Origin: Candidatus Epulonipiscium viviparus
GTDB lineage: Bacteria; Bacillota; Clostridia; Lachnospirales; Cellulosilyticaceae
Assembly: GCF_030708075.1 (NCBI RefSeq)
Contig: NZ_CP117982.1
Span: forward strand, 2,013,513 to 2,077,512
DNA: 64,000 nucleotides
Direction: 5' to 3'
In this document: in pieces, positions 58,901-64,000 of the stretch
Numbering within the stretch: the first letter of the stretch is position 1
Layout of the letters: each line of letters starts with the position of its first letter
Notes under the pieces: generated by a model
The model's database searches: none
The model's input: only the letters and a program-made list of their open reading frames with translations
What the model was told of the DNA's origin: nothing
Position numbers and translations under genes: made by a program

Positions 58901-59703
58901 AAATAGTAACGACAAAATTTACTGCGGCCAAAAGACCTACTAATACCGCTCCAGCAGAAACGGGATTATATGAGTTTATGATTAATCTATTTAAAGGAGT
59001 ACAAAAAGATGTAGTTATTGATCAGCAAGTAGGAATAGCAGCGCCGGGGCTTGATTTGGCACAAGATGATCTTGATGCTGTGAAGAGTGCATTAGAAAAT
59101 ACAGAGCCGCCATTTGATTTTGAGTTAAGTGTAGACAACGCAAAAACTTCAGACGATGCGAAGCAAGCTGTTAAATTAAAAGTAGAGGAATATTTAACAG
59201 GCACTGGAGGAATTGATAATGCGATAAGTACAGAAGTGACAGTAAACACAGTAATGTTCGATGCAGCAGATGCGAGCGAAAACGGGCGTTATAAATTCCG
59301 GGTAACAGTAAATGCAGTAATGGGCGATGATGTGCAAAAATCTATTGTGACCAATACGATAGAAAGCGAAATAGCCAGTGTCGCGGCACGAGTGAGTGCG
59401 ATGTTACCAGAGGGAATGACATTACCAGAATTTGAGACAGAATCTCAGGTTGATTATTATGCGGAGATAGAATATTTTGAAGAACCAGAATTTGAGATAC
59501 CGGAAATAGAGATTTTGGATGTACCAAGCGAAGAATTTTATCCTGACGACGAATATATAGCGATAGAATCTTTTGACGAGCAAGAATTTGATGAGCAGGA
59601 GTTTTATTTGGAAGAAGTTTATGAATACTTTGAAGAGATTCCGTTTGAAGAAGAGATGATTTTTGAAGAGATTCCATTTGAAGAAGAGATGATTTTTGAG
59701 TAA
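49960..59703 (+). CDS. giant secreted protein of FIVAR-like helical modules with C-terminal beta modules
   Basis: 3247 residues from ATG 49960 (AAAGGA 9 bases before; the ATG at 49951 abuts that site). Sec signal peptide ending VITSAAD. Residues about 300-2700 hold at least ten degenerate helical modules. Each opens with a W-V/I-T/N/P turn then L-x-x-A-I-x-x-A, such as QWVTMEEHDALYRVAVEAL, KWVNSLDLQAYDKAIDKV and YWVPIGNYKAYEAAIAAAQ, as in FIVAR-type surface domains. Residues about 2740-3150 carry three beta modules (V-N-T-V-P-R-T-F; V-N-T-V-M-F-D; each ending G-x-Y-x-F-x-V/I-x-x). The last 80 residues are extremely acidic with an 11-residue duplication. No LPXTG, SLH or membrane anchor is seen. 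Probable adhesin or surface-layer-associated fibre; a terminator follows. Confidence 0.8.
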   Translation: MALIKKHKYLALMIMLATTAFPVITSAADLGDDYVGVGIAPLPAVDLSDDAEGATQDSDHSNNLVSLAEFNMFYALNEQLAASIRTLQANPSKIGGIEYGPDQLFTDAMGEDYLNLEKYLYEGYASATEGLLSQIEVAVLTLKDYNSKLQVVPMKPGTGVDYRDKVVELMDKIYAVNVHADAGAAAPPIKFKNILLDNGATKKVTVEQYDGYEVPTLQWEEEFQPSFYTVEVNMTNAAGNYISVEQGAPVTTSNITDPDKPVLIKYTITDNSTKQVNTFMVEVHVVAASVRSARAARVAPNSDNGIPIYLSKVEGADIAIDKYWVNESVHNKLYEELEKAAEAVKHIHPESYEALITLESTNPETGEMYTNHHEVAYGAPELQEDGGYTNMGELEAVLNSLSDAYNTYIAEAKLGTDEVSASNKVGNFEIMVTKALMGLKDIEGPFPSVLPNTSEFAGLIEDPDTIEAESKFYKSGAVYVYLDENNEVCLKADAVGMRIYKPPSYKQEAGLTVIDIAYDGRFEELDAGSFFVTPAIAESEQDLGEWQPGGDTETPFVTQMFINMEDVSEQIGLFQDEANAFYKLDGLDNEENKLGGSDYDEEVQGSITALLNVAIQAIIDRSAAFNAALKPGTRHEQLAMLLQLQKMLVHLGMGTVNASGAFVPYKDFDGTVGTADDDLKLQPAAMMKLPMGDPGVIAEDNLEFNIEDYEDSTLESMKTTQRDLFNVSSILGTNVSAAKQWVTMEEHDALYRVAVEALTVVATVEFKEPVGDMLPAFPYVKTEAGTDYIINPDLKTKIYTATQMSNLADELQNEITAYEQAAEAGITETLSTAMTTLRGQINSGEDILTIASRELVADTNPDDAIEFVTEYTPRSIAVANLVISDEGLYKITTEAMDPIPDAEVTPTIDESIAGIEQVKMAMDVTEANDTHWVTPETVDALDAVLTDAIEKSELVYLILPTNLVYDYENADGTNKPGIDELVRLFYDDNEVFNNLAIDLAGAIENFNDAKVESLAEEYKTGQDRLDAAIKGEGNPKTARSVVVGDEYKSIGKKDSDIYLAEDNADHPDNAPDDRTLVFSEDGYRYKRYIYDDREWTDLSLIPTNAGIKWVNSLDLQAYDKAIDKVEGILEGTMPRTYPTPDNDPDKFEDAIFSISFLPNFVLDPVGYFDQVITELDKATDDFNDTKKDPVRPTVDGFDEAYAAFIGGTTTYNEGVADIKAANVRLLKDANNNSTGQYTSTTIHISNDGLTGIDGALLNDDNIIDDAGKGRYVAKGNFEPLNQVLVAIDKFINKDIAEHTAEFGVNPQYFDIQMEYLQNAIAAFDAIRADEEVVLDAYIDDYKAAVDEIASKINEDLINAKILDVNADVDGIETLDDLINLVFDVEGKLADVQLDTTRVLISHDGLRPGAFDDGSTTATHWTIRVLFTNIADALEGIEQIVTDALAGNLNHVNGFIKANTPGVENTYFQTLPSVELLDVALENFEVVPADKSFELNEMLEDAIMSAKRIIGWKEEVDAEGNVIPEIVSPYLVSNQLGIEFLTFDILRNGDTDANGFDDVEISLMSEIEYIDASQIYVLEQAIRVGLLASTDSTKQQALDKLTVLIDEFEPRVLDYKTSSKVLLYNQICQMEAMLEDADGDRILVSDSYGENIPLDRMYVTNAVMTIMLNSIDYSYTIVDKIQSLTVDQVFSQVNANMSAIERFKPLPGEADEDEYAAFEEVREVLMEEINKAAALIAKKPITAEGVIDVNAAVDTANAAVISKVQGTDISGQDENEDNIPDAGGKWVYDVTFMSFDNSINVAIQAYNAANSTVDSLKYASTIMVRDREAFERSIEYGTKEIYTDLTQKMQEYVDNATLGTDAYMDNVIYEEVAPIPAFEGLAESIMGGIDIEATQLWATKIEKDKLRNIVNYAQNVLKNNANIADNLVTYSLKTVVNEYEKLKTAYELFYARDLDGKMIPGKVPKVNYGSKGFADSEIRKSIANAVAIINDLVYLQGAEAPVVTYTTYDGVPLNKYGYDRFDADGNPIPDGDEGNGNGIDEGGEKDIRVSNRKGIDVTVNDEWINAQDVVVLASAIHVVQSTLDKFDNGQTNKLAMDNAVLALEKEIGKFEDKVKVMTEDSVSEDYVENYNMLKQAIDEAMEFIGKDPETGLFDYGDRYMDWGAADVILQDVPLGMKAIRGSVGGRGDDVVYNEEVYWVPIGNYKAYEAAIAAAQKALLLYTSTEDSLEAALRSLQNSTNSMVDVAITQINGKPRHGRNEEFNLAVADLKAKLEEAKTLAEATLVSVDGSDIKDLDNWVPASYMNLIESRIKVSQQAIDNSYGNFLIDEATGEAVIDPETGFKISLGNDTTTLETIEIHLQNLTAAVSIFSENLNQGEIIGTDPKYDAAEAKAALKKSVDKAMDLGLTKVSLRQGTDVAEGITWVTHKPFLKDPRAEGYPDVSEVSKPVPPITYIKNAAYVANLMYLKTEVDEEGNKISIFAKEDYESAKTILEDQIKVFENVMKNDDNNIPPEEIHSKPIIILGTEGIGGEGSQEAVLDAKKLVDDKIFEVKARLSETTMVPNSVWEGAGEDSTAPEYGYAGDAEEAYKKRYIMDGRYYAHEKVYRDLNTAVNVAVTAMRRPDILAEELIGDGAVLDTLEDALEKFLDVDNGGRKLKGAYTAETSPVEKARVFINDLLSAETDDGTDYRTTIPNTVLVPGDEEATIEAICNYIKNLISVAVKEVDIMVTGEAPGYEAPGETTGPDVDEEKGAVGTFVGFEVAFADGTTIDANNNGDQLGVFVDSLDWENILAERVEEAVALVKANRAAYVLPARYDHDADMATAEIQITEEHSAELITAMIQDLLVDNGFTDFEVTVNTVPRTFSPATDGNYANPDGIQGRYTFTAILKHAPVVARRDVVREDNVGIYTIETAPIDAVIEPNVLPNEFDTAALIAAKDVIGRETYASIPAENNSEFGAKTKMSEQIATLLNRPETTGVTFEIVTTKFTAAKRPTNTAPAETGLYEFMINLFKGVQKDVVIDQQVGIAAPGLDLAQDDLDAVKSALENTEPPFDFELSVDNAKTSDDAKQAVKLKVEEYLTGTGGIDNAISTEVTVNTVMFDAADASENGRYKFRVTVNAVMGDDVQKSIVTNTIESEIASVAARVSAMLPEGMTLPEFETESQVDYYAEIEYFEEPEFEIPEIEILDVPSEEFYPDDEYIAIESFDEQEFDEQEFYLEEVYEYFEEIPFEEEMIFEEIPFEEEMIFE
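59632..59697 (+). repeat. two 33-base tandem repeats at the 3' end of the giant gene
   Basis: Units 59632-59664 and 59665-59697 differ by one silent base and encode EEIPFEEEMIF twice. The run is in frame and ends three bases before the stop, so copy number could vary without frame change. Confidence 0.9.
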
Positions 59704-59717
59704 ATAGTAGCACCTAT

Positions 59718-59757
59718 AGTTGCTTTAATTGCATTTGCGATTAGGGCAGCTTTTTTT
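59718..59757 (+). terminator. terminator of the giant gene
   Basis: AGTTGCTT (59718-59725) pairs with GGGCAGCT (59744-59751) with G-T pairs, followed by six more T. Confidence 0.65.
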
Positions 59758-59762
59758 GATGC

Positions 59763-59791
59763 AAAAGAACCCTCACAATAACTTGCGAGGG
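59763..59791 (-). terminator. terminator of the 59799 minus-strand gene
   Basis: On the minus strand, CCCTC/GAGGG with a 12-base loop, then TTCTTTT, just beyond the stop at 59799. Confidence 0.6.
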
Positions 59792-59798
59792 CGGAAGG

Positions 59799-60242
59799 TT
59801 AGTGATTATCTTGAAGCTTTTTGATTTGCTCATTGATCTGATTTTGAATAGTATTTTGAATATCTAATGCCAAAGACTTTGCAATTGTGTTTACCTGAGT
59901 GTGTGTTGCAGCAGGTCTATTTCTTATTCTATCTGCTAAAACGAAGAAAGCATTAGTGTAGGCATCATATTTAGGGATATATGGGCCAGATTCGGATTGT
60001 CTTATACCAGATAAAATTAAGTATAAATTATCGTGATGATCTATGATCTGCCCTACTGGGTCAGTAAGATTAAATTTTTTGGCAACGGGCTTTGTGAGAA
60101 AGATTGTGCCTACTGCAGTTTTTTGTATAGATTCTAAATGGGCACTGTATTCTTCAACAGATAATATGGTTAATAACTCCTTATTTGGTATTGCTTGCAT
60201 GGCAGCTGCAACGTCTTTGCATACTAAGATTATATCGTTCAT
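59799..60242 (-). CDS. uncharacterised soluble protein
   Basis: 147 residues, not recognised. TAAGGAGGAG precedes the ATG, so it is a real gene. The first 75 residues mix strands and helices (KDVAAAMQAIPNKELLTILS, then HLESIQKTAVGTIFLTKPVA). The middle has IIDHHDNLYLILSGIRQSES and the C-terminus is a hydrophilic helix rich in Gln, Asn and Ile (IQNTIQNQINEQIKKLQ) that could be a coiled coil. It has no signal, membrane segment or metal motif except a His pair (DHHD). It is transcribed away from GH30, from a promoter near 60298. Confidence 0.6.
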   Translation of the reverse strand: MNDIILVCKDVAAAMQAIPNKELLTILSVEEYSAHLESIQKTAVGTIFLTKPVAKKFNLTDPVGQIIDHHDNLYLILSGIRQSESGPYIPKYDAYTNAFFVLADRIRNRPAATHTQVNTIAKSLALDIQNTIQNQINEQIKKLQDNH

Positions 60243-60269
60243 AGTAAACTCCTCCTTATAGTAAAATAT

Positions 60270-60298
60270 ATATTATCTATCTTATGAAATATAGACAA
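60270..60298 (-). promoter_or_regulatory. possible promoter of the 59799 gene
   Basis: Minus strand: TTGTCT (60293-60298), 17 bases, TAATAT (60270-60275). Confidence 0.4.
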
Positions 60299-60375
60299 GT
60301 ATTAATGCATATTTGTGTATGAAATATTAGTTATTTTTTAAATATTGAATAGATTGAGAAAAAATGTTAAAAAGA

Positions 60376-60404
60376 TTGCATTTTAGAAAGTTAAATGATA
60401 ATAT
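60376..60404 (+). promoter_or_regulatory. possible promoter of the GH30-recG unit
   Basis: TTGCAT (60376-60381), 17 bases, TAATAT (60399-60404), 30 bases before the GH30 start. Confidence 0.4.
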
Positions 60405-60433
60405 CTAAATATTAAATTTGAAAGGAGATAGTT

Positions 60434-61759
60434 ATGCAACTAGAAGAAATTTATAGAGTAAATATTCCGAACGACATCAATTTAAAAGAAACGTCACAAA
60501 TGTGTGGAGATATTGGAGATCAGCCAAACCAGCGAACCTTTGGAGCATTTTTATATATCAATTCGCATATGGAATTTCAAGAAATTAGAGGCTTGGGAGG
60601 AGCATTTAGTGAATTAGGAGGAAAGGCGTTACTGGCACTTTCAGATGAGGATCAAAAGCAAGTGTGCAAAGATATTGTGTACGATAAATTTAATTATTTT
60701 AGGCTTCCGATTGGTGCGAGCGACTTTGCATTGGATGCGTATAGTTTAGACGATCTGGAAGATGATTTTGAGATGGAATCATTTAGCTTAGAGCGAGATG
60801 AAAAATATATGATTCCGTATATGGCGATGTGTAGAGCGTACGCACCTAATATGGGAATACACGCATCTCCTTGGAGCCCTCCGGCTTGGATGAAAGATAA
60901 CAAGCAAATGGCAGGAGCTGGGGGAGCGGGCAAATTGATAGACGACCCGAGGTATTATGACGCTTATGCCAAGTATTTTGTAAGAGTAGTAGAAGAGTAT
61001 GCGAACAAAGGCTTTGATATAGATAGAATAAACGTGCAAAATGAGCCAGAAGCAAACCCGATATTTCCGGGCTGCAATATGGATGTGCAGCAAATGGCAA
61101 AATTGATACGAGATCATATGGTACCAGCATTTGAAGCAGCAGAATTAGATACCAAAATTTTTGCGGGTACATTTAGAACTATAAACGAGGCAACAGCGTG
61201 TGAATTTTTGAGTGAAAATCCAGGAATAGAAGAATATATCGAAGGAATTGGAACACAGTATACGACAATGCAACCGCTGTATAATATTTTGCAAAATTAT
61301 CCGGGGCTTAAGTTGATGCATACAGAAAGCGTATGTTATAAGGGCGAAAATACTTGGGAACAAGCAATAGCATTGTATATGAATATAGTAAATTATATAA
61401 ACGCGGGTTGTGACACATTCACATACTGGAACATGATCCTAAATACAAAAGGCACAAGCACCTGGGGTTGGAAACAAAACAGCATGGTAACGATTGATGA
61501 AGAGGAAAAAACTTATCAGTATAATCCAGATTTTTATGTAATGGCATTAGCGGGAAAATGCATTAAGCCAGGGGCAAGAAGGATTGTCTACGCCGCAAGA
61601 AGCAAGGTGGGAATAGCATTCAAAAATGTAGACGGAAGCATTCACTTTATGGTCAGCAACTTTTTAGATAAGGAAGACGTTGGAACAGTAACAATTGATC
61701 AGGAGAAATTTGAACTAAAATTAAAACCTATGTCTATTACAGCGTTTAAAGTGAGCTAA
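60434..61759 (+). CDS. GH30-family glycoside hydrolase, cytoplasmic
   Basis: A 441-residue retaining glycosidase with a TIM barrel plus a small beta domain (residues about 380-441). EIRGLGGAFSELGG (about 50-63) and YFRLPIGASDF are family starts. The acid/base glutamate is in INVQNEPEANP (about 198) and the nucleophile glutamate in LMHTESVCY (about 296). The ribosome binding site is AAAGGAG. No signal peptide is seen, although many GH30 enzymes are secreted, so it should act on imported oligosaccharides such as beta-glucosides, beta-1,6-glucans or xylosides. The exact specificity is not readable. Its stop TAA abuts the recG start codon, so they are one transcription unit. Confidence 0.88.
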   Translation: MQLEEIYRVNIPNDINLKETSQMCGDIGDQPNQRTFGAFLYINSHMEFQEIRGLGGAFSELGGKALLALSDEDQKQVCKDIVYDKFNYFRLPIGASDFALDAYSLDDLEDDFEMESFSLERDEKYMIPYMAMCRAYAPNMGIHASPWSPPAWMKDNKQMAGAGGAGKLIDDPRYYDAYAKYFVRVVEEYANKGFDIDRINVQNEPEANPIFPGCNMDVQQMAKLIRDHMVPAFEAAELDTKIFAGTFRTINEATACEFLSENPGIEEYIEGIGTQYTTMQPLYNILQNYPGLKLMHTESVCYKGENTWEQAIALYMNIVNYINAGCDTFTYWNMILNTKGTSTWGWKQNSMVTIDEEEKTYQYNPDFYVMALAGKCIKPGARRIVYAARSKVGIAFKNVDGSIHFMVSNFLDKEDVGTVTIDQEKFELKLKPMSITAFKVS

Positions 61760-63793
61760 ATGTTAAAAGAAAGCATCACAACCCTTAGTGGAATGGGTGA
61801 GCAAACAGCAAAAAGGTTCTATCGGTTGGGGATATATACAATAGCAGAATTGATGGAATATTTTCCCAAAAAGCATGAAGACCGATCGAAGGTAACGCCA
61901 ATAGAAGCGGCGGTACTAGATGAGGCCAACAATATTGTTGCAACTGTAATCAAAGAGCCAATACTGAAAAAAGTCAATAATAGAGTTATGGTATCATTTG
62001 AAGTTTCTGATGGTACGGAACAAATGACGATTATATTTTTTGAACAGCCTTATATGAAAAATAATTTTCATGTAGGGCTGATCTATAATTTTTACGGAAC
62101 CGTAAAGTTGAAATATAATAAATTGAACATGGTTTCTCCATCATATCAAACACTTGAGAAATATACTCAACAGACCAAGCTAATTCCCGTTTACGCATCG
62201 ACATATCAACTATCCCAATTTATCATACGCAAACATATAAAAAATGCAATAGATATTGCAATATGTAATGTATCAGATGTGATCCCAACTGATATTGTAG
62301 CAAAACATAATTTAATGCCAAAAAGACAGGCGATAGAAAACATACATTTTCCGAAGGACGATGCTAGTTTCGTTGAAGCAAGGAGGCGTCTAGTATTTGA
62401 AGAATTATTTTTATTGCAGTTGAGTTTATATATATTGAAATCAGATTTTAGGCAAAAGCAGGCTGGGACAGTAAAACAATCGCCAGTAGATTTGGAAGCA
62501 TTTGTGGAGACTTTGCCATTTAAGCTAACTGCGGCCCAGCAACGAGTGGTCAAAGAAGTAGCAGCAGATCTAAAATTATTGGGGGCAGCAAATCGATTGA
62601 TCCAAGGCGATGTAGGGTCTGGAAAGACGGTGGTTGCGGCAATAGCATTGTTTATAGTAGTTCGAAACGGCTTTCAGAGCACATTGATGGCGCCGACGGA
62701 GGTTTTGGCAAGGCAACACTTTGAGTTTTTAGAAAAAACTTTTGAAGCATTTGATATATCTGTTGCATTATTGACGGGGTCGACTACAAAGAAACAGAAG
62801 ATGGGGCTATTAGAAAAGCTTGCAAAGGGAGATATTGATATATTGGTAGGAACCCACGCATTGATAGAAGATAACGTGGTGTACGCAAAATTAGGATTAG
62901 TAATTACTGATGAGCAGCACAGATTTGGAGTGAGACAACGACTTAGCCTGGCACAAAAGGGAGATTTTCCAGATGTGTTGGCGATGACCGCGACACCAAT
63001 TCCGAGAACATTGGCATTGATATTGTATGGCGATATGGATATTTCTACAATAGACGAGTTGCCACCTGGCAGAACCCCGATAAAAACTAATGCAGTGGAC
63101 AGCCGATACTATGCTAGAATCTATAAATTTATGAGAGAGCATGTGAGTAATGGACGGCAATGTTATATTATATGTCCGATGGTAGAGGAAAACGAAAAAG
63201 TAGAAAATGTTAAAGACGTGATATCGTATGCTGAAAAGTTGCAAGCAGAAGAATTTGCAGGATTGGCTGTTGAGTATTTACACGGCAAGATGAAAGCCAA
63301 AGATAAAAATAAGATTATGGAACGGTTTGCTAATGGCGAAATAGATATATTGGTTTCGACAACAGTGGTAGAAGTGGGAGTAAACGTGCCCAACGCGACG
63401 ATAATTTTAATAGAAAATGCGGAAAGATTTGGGTTATCGCAATTGCACCAGCTGCGAGGAAGAGTAGGGCGAGGGAGCTATGAATCATTTTGTATATTGG
63501 TAAGTGATTCATATAATAAAGATACGAGGGCACGGCTCAAAATAATGCAAGAAACCACGGATGGATTTAAGATAGCAGATACGGACTTACAGTTGCGTGG
63601 ATCTGGAGAATTTTTTGGAACACGCCAGCACGGGTTACTAGAAATGAAGATAGCGAATATGTATACAGATATAGATGTGCTTAAAGTAGTGCAGCAAGAA
63701 GTTGAAAACATTATGGAAGCGGGGATATACGGATATTCAGATTTGTTTAACTTTATGCAAAATGAATATAATCCGATGGCACCAGTTTTATAA
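61760..63793 (+). CDS. recG: ATP-dependent DNA helicase RecG
   Basis: 677 residues, typical length. The N-terminal wedge/OB domain (about 45-150) is followed by the helicase core: Walker A GDVGSGKTVVA (about 287), TAPTEVLARQH-type motif Ia, the DEQH box with ITDEQHRFGVRQR (about 381), motif III MTATPIPRTLAL (about 412), and C-terminal motifs VSTTVVEVGVNVPNA and QLHQLRGRVGRG. RecG remodels stalled replication forks and Holliday junctions. It starts immediately after the GH30 stop without a spacer, so it relies on ribosome re-initiation or a site in the GH30 end. This neighbour pairing is unusual, since recG often lies with other housekeeping genes. Confidence 0.95.
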   Translation: MLKESITTLSGMGEQTAKRFYRLGIYTIAELMEYFPKKHEDRSKVTPIEAAVLDEANNIVATVIKEPILKKVNNRVMVSFEVSDGTEQMTIIFFEQPYMKNNFHVGLIYNFYGTVKLKYNKLNMVSPSYQTLEKYTQQTKLIPVYASTYQLSQFIIRKHIKNAIDIAICNVSDVIPTDIVAKHNLMPKRQAIENIHFPKDDASFVEARRRLVFEELFLLQLSLYILKSDFRQKQAGTVKQSPVDLEAFVETLPFKLTAAQQRVVKEVAADLKLLGAANRLIQGDVGSGKTVVAAIALFIVVRNGFQSTLMAPTEVLARQHFEFLEKTFEAFDISVALLTGSTTKKQKMGLLEKLAKGDIDILVGTHALIEDNVVYAKLGLVITDEQHRFGVRQRLSLAQKGDFPDVLAMTATPIPRTLALILYGDMDISTIDELPPGRTPIKTNAVDSRYYARIYKFMREHVSNGRQCYIICPMVEENEKVENVKDVISYAEKLQAEEFAGLAVEYLHGKMKAKDKNKIMERFANGEIDILVSTTVVEVGVNVPNATIILIENAERFGLSQLHQLRGRVGRGSYESFCILVSDSYNKDTRARLKIMQETTDGFKIADTDLQLRGSGEFFGTRQHGLLEMKIANMYTDIDVLKVVQQEVENIMEAGIYGYSDLFNFMQNEYNPMAPVL

Positions 63794-63814
63794 GGAACAG
63801 TAGAGGGGATTAAA

Positions 63815-64000
63815 ATGGAATTTGTAGCATTTAAGGATGAAGCGAAAGTTTTAGAAGAGATGAAAGAGTTATATGAGGAGTCATTTCCAGCAGTAGAAAG
63901 AGCGTCTATGCGATGGATAAGAAGGCAAGCGAGAACGCAACATGCGGATTTGTTTGGCATATACGAGAAACAAAAATTTGTAGGATTTGTATACCTAATT
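63815..64000 (+). CDS. N-terminal part of a GNAT-type acetyltransferase, cut by window end
   Basis: The first 62 codons of a gene that runs beyond the window. AGAGGGG precedes ATG 63815. Residues 15-30 (EMKELYEESFPAVER) and a strand DLFGIYEKQKFVGFVYLI (about 45-62) match the start of GNAT-fold acetyltransferases. The acetyl-CoA loop would lie to the right. It follows recG by 21 bases and is probably in the same operon. Substrate unknown. Confidence 0.6.
   Translation, partial: MEFVAFKDEAKVLEEMKELYEESFPAVERASMRWIRRQARTQHADLFGIYEKQKFVGFVYLI

Overview
The window looks like chromosome from a low-GC, Gram-positive, endospore-lineage Clostridia, most likely a Lachnospirales/Lachnospiraceae-type polysaccharide user. 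The signs are AT-rich intergenic DNA, strong GGAGG ribosome binding sites with some TTG and GTG starts, lipoprotein signal peptides, Spo0M-family proteins, a long-form hibernation factor, and carbohydrate ABC importers that lack their own ATPase gene. The genus cannot be named from sequence alone.

Left part (1-13.4 kb). The window opens inside a beta-CASP/metallo-beta-lactamase-like gene. It is followed by a coding-overlapped pair, a coiled-coil protein with a GrpE-like C-terminus and a divergent 931-residue Hsp70. A strong terminator separates these from an alpha/beta hydrolase. The hydrolase is divergent from two paralogous Sel1-repeat proteins, and the divergent promoters share overlapping -35 boxes. 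Then come a GNAT acetyltransferase, tRNA-Leu(CAA) with clear promoter and terminator, a secreted BspA-like leucine-rich-repeat protein and a small TPR protein.

Central part (13.6-44.8 kb). This is a 31-kb carbohydrate-uptake locus. A first block of eight genes encodes a large solute-binding protein with two beta-sandwich-like N-terminal regions, two permeases, a membrane-anchored NHL/TPR protein, a YIP1-like membrane protein, a DUF5696-like lipoprotein and a second permease pair. After a set of hairpins comes a same-strand array of twelve paralogous solute-binding lipoprotein genes (called A to L here). It is interrupted only by a small hendecad-repeat lipoprotein and an AIM24-family protein. 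Four of the twelve copies (A, D, J, L) carry different frame-breaking lesions. All twelve keep a D-x-D-x-D-G-x-x-D loop that resembles a calcium site. No ATPase gene is present, so a shared MsmX/UgpC-type ATPase encoded elsewhere is expected.

Right part (44.8-64 kb). On the minus strand are hpf-deoD and a spo0M-spo0M-methyltransferase group. On the plus strand are dapA, a 9.7-kb gene for a giant secreted protein built of FIVAR-like helical modules and three C-terminal beta modules, a cytoplasmic GH30 glycosidase abutting recG, and the start of another GNAT gene. A small unrecognised minus-strand gene lies between the giant gene and GH30. The GH30 enzyme could act on imported oligosaccharides, which would link it functionally to the transporter locus, but that link is inference.
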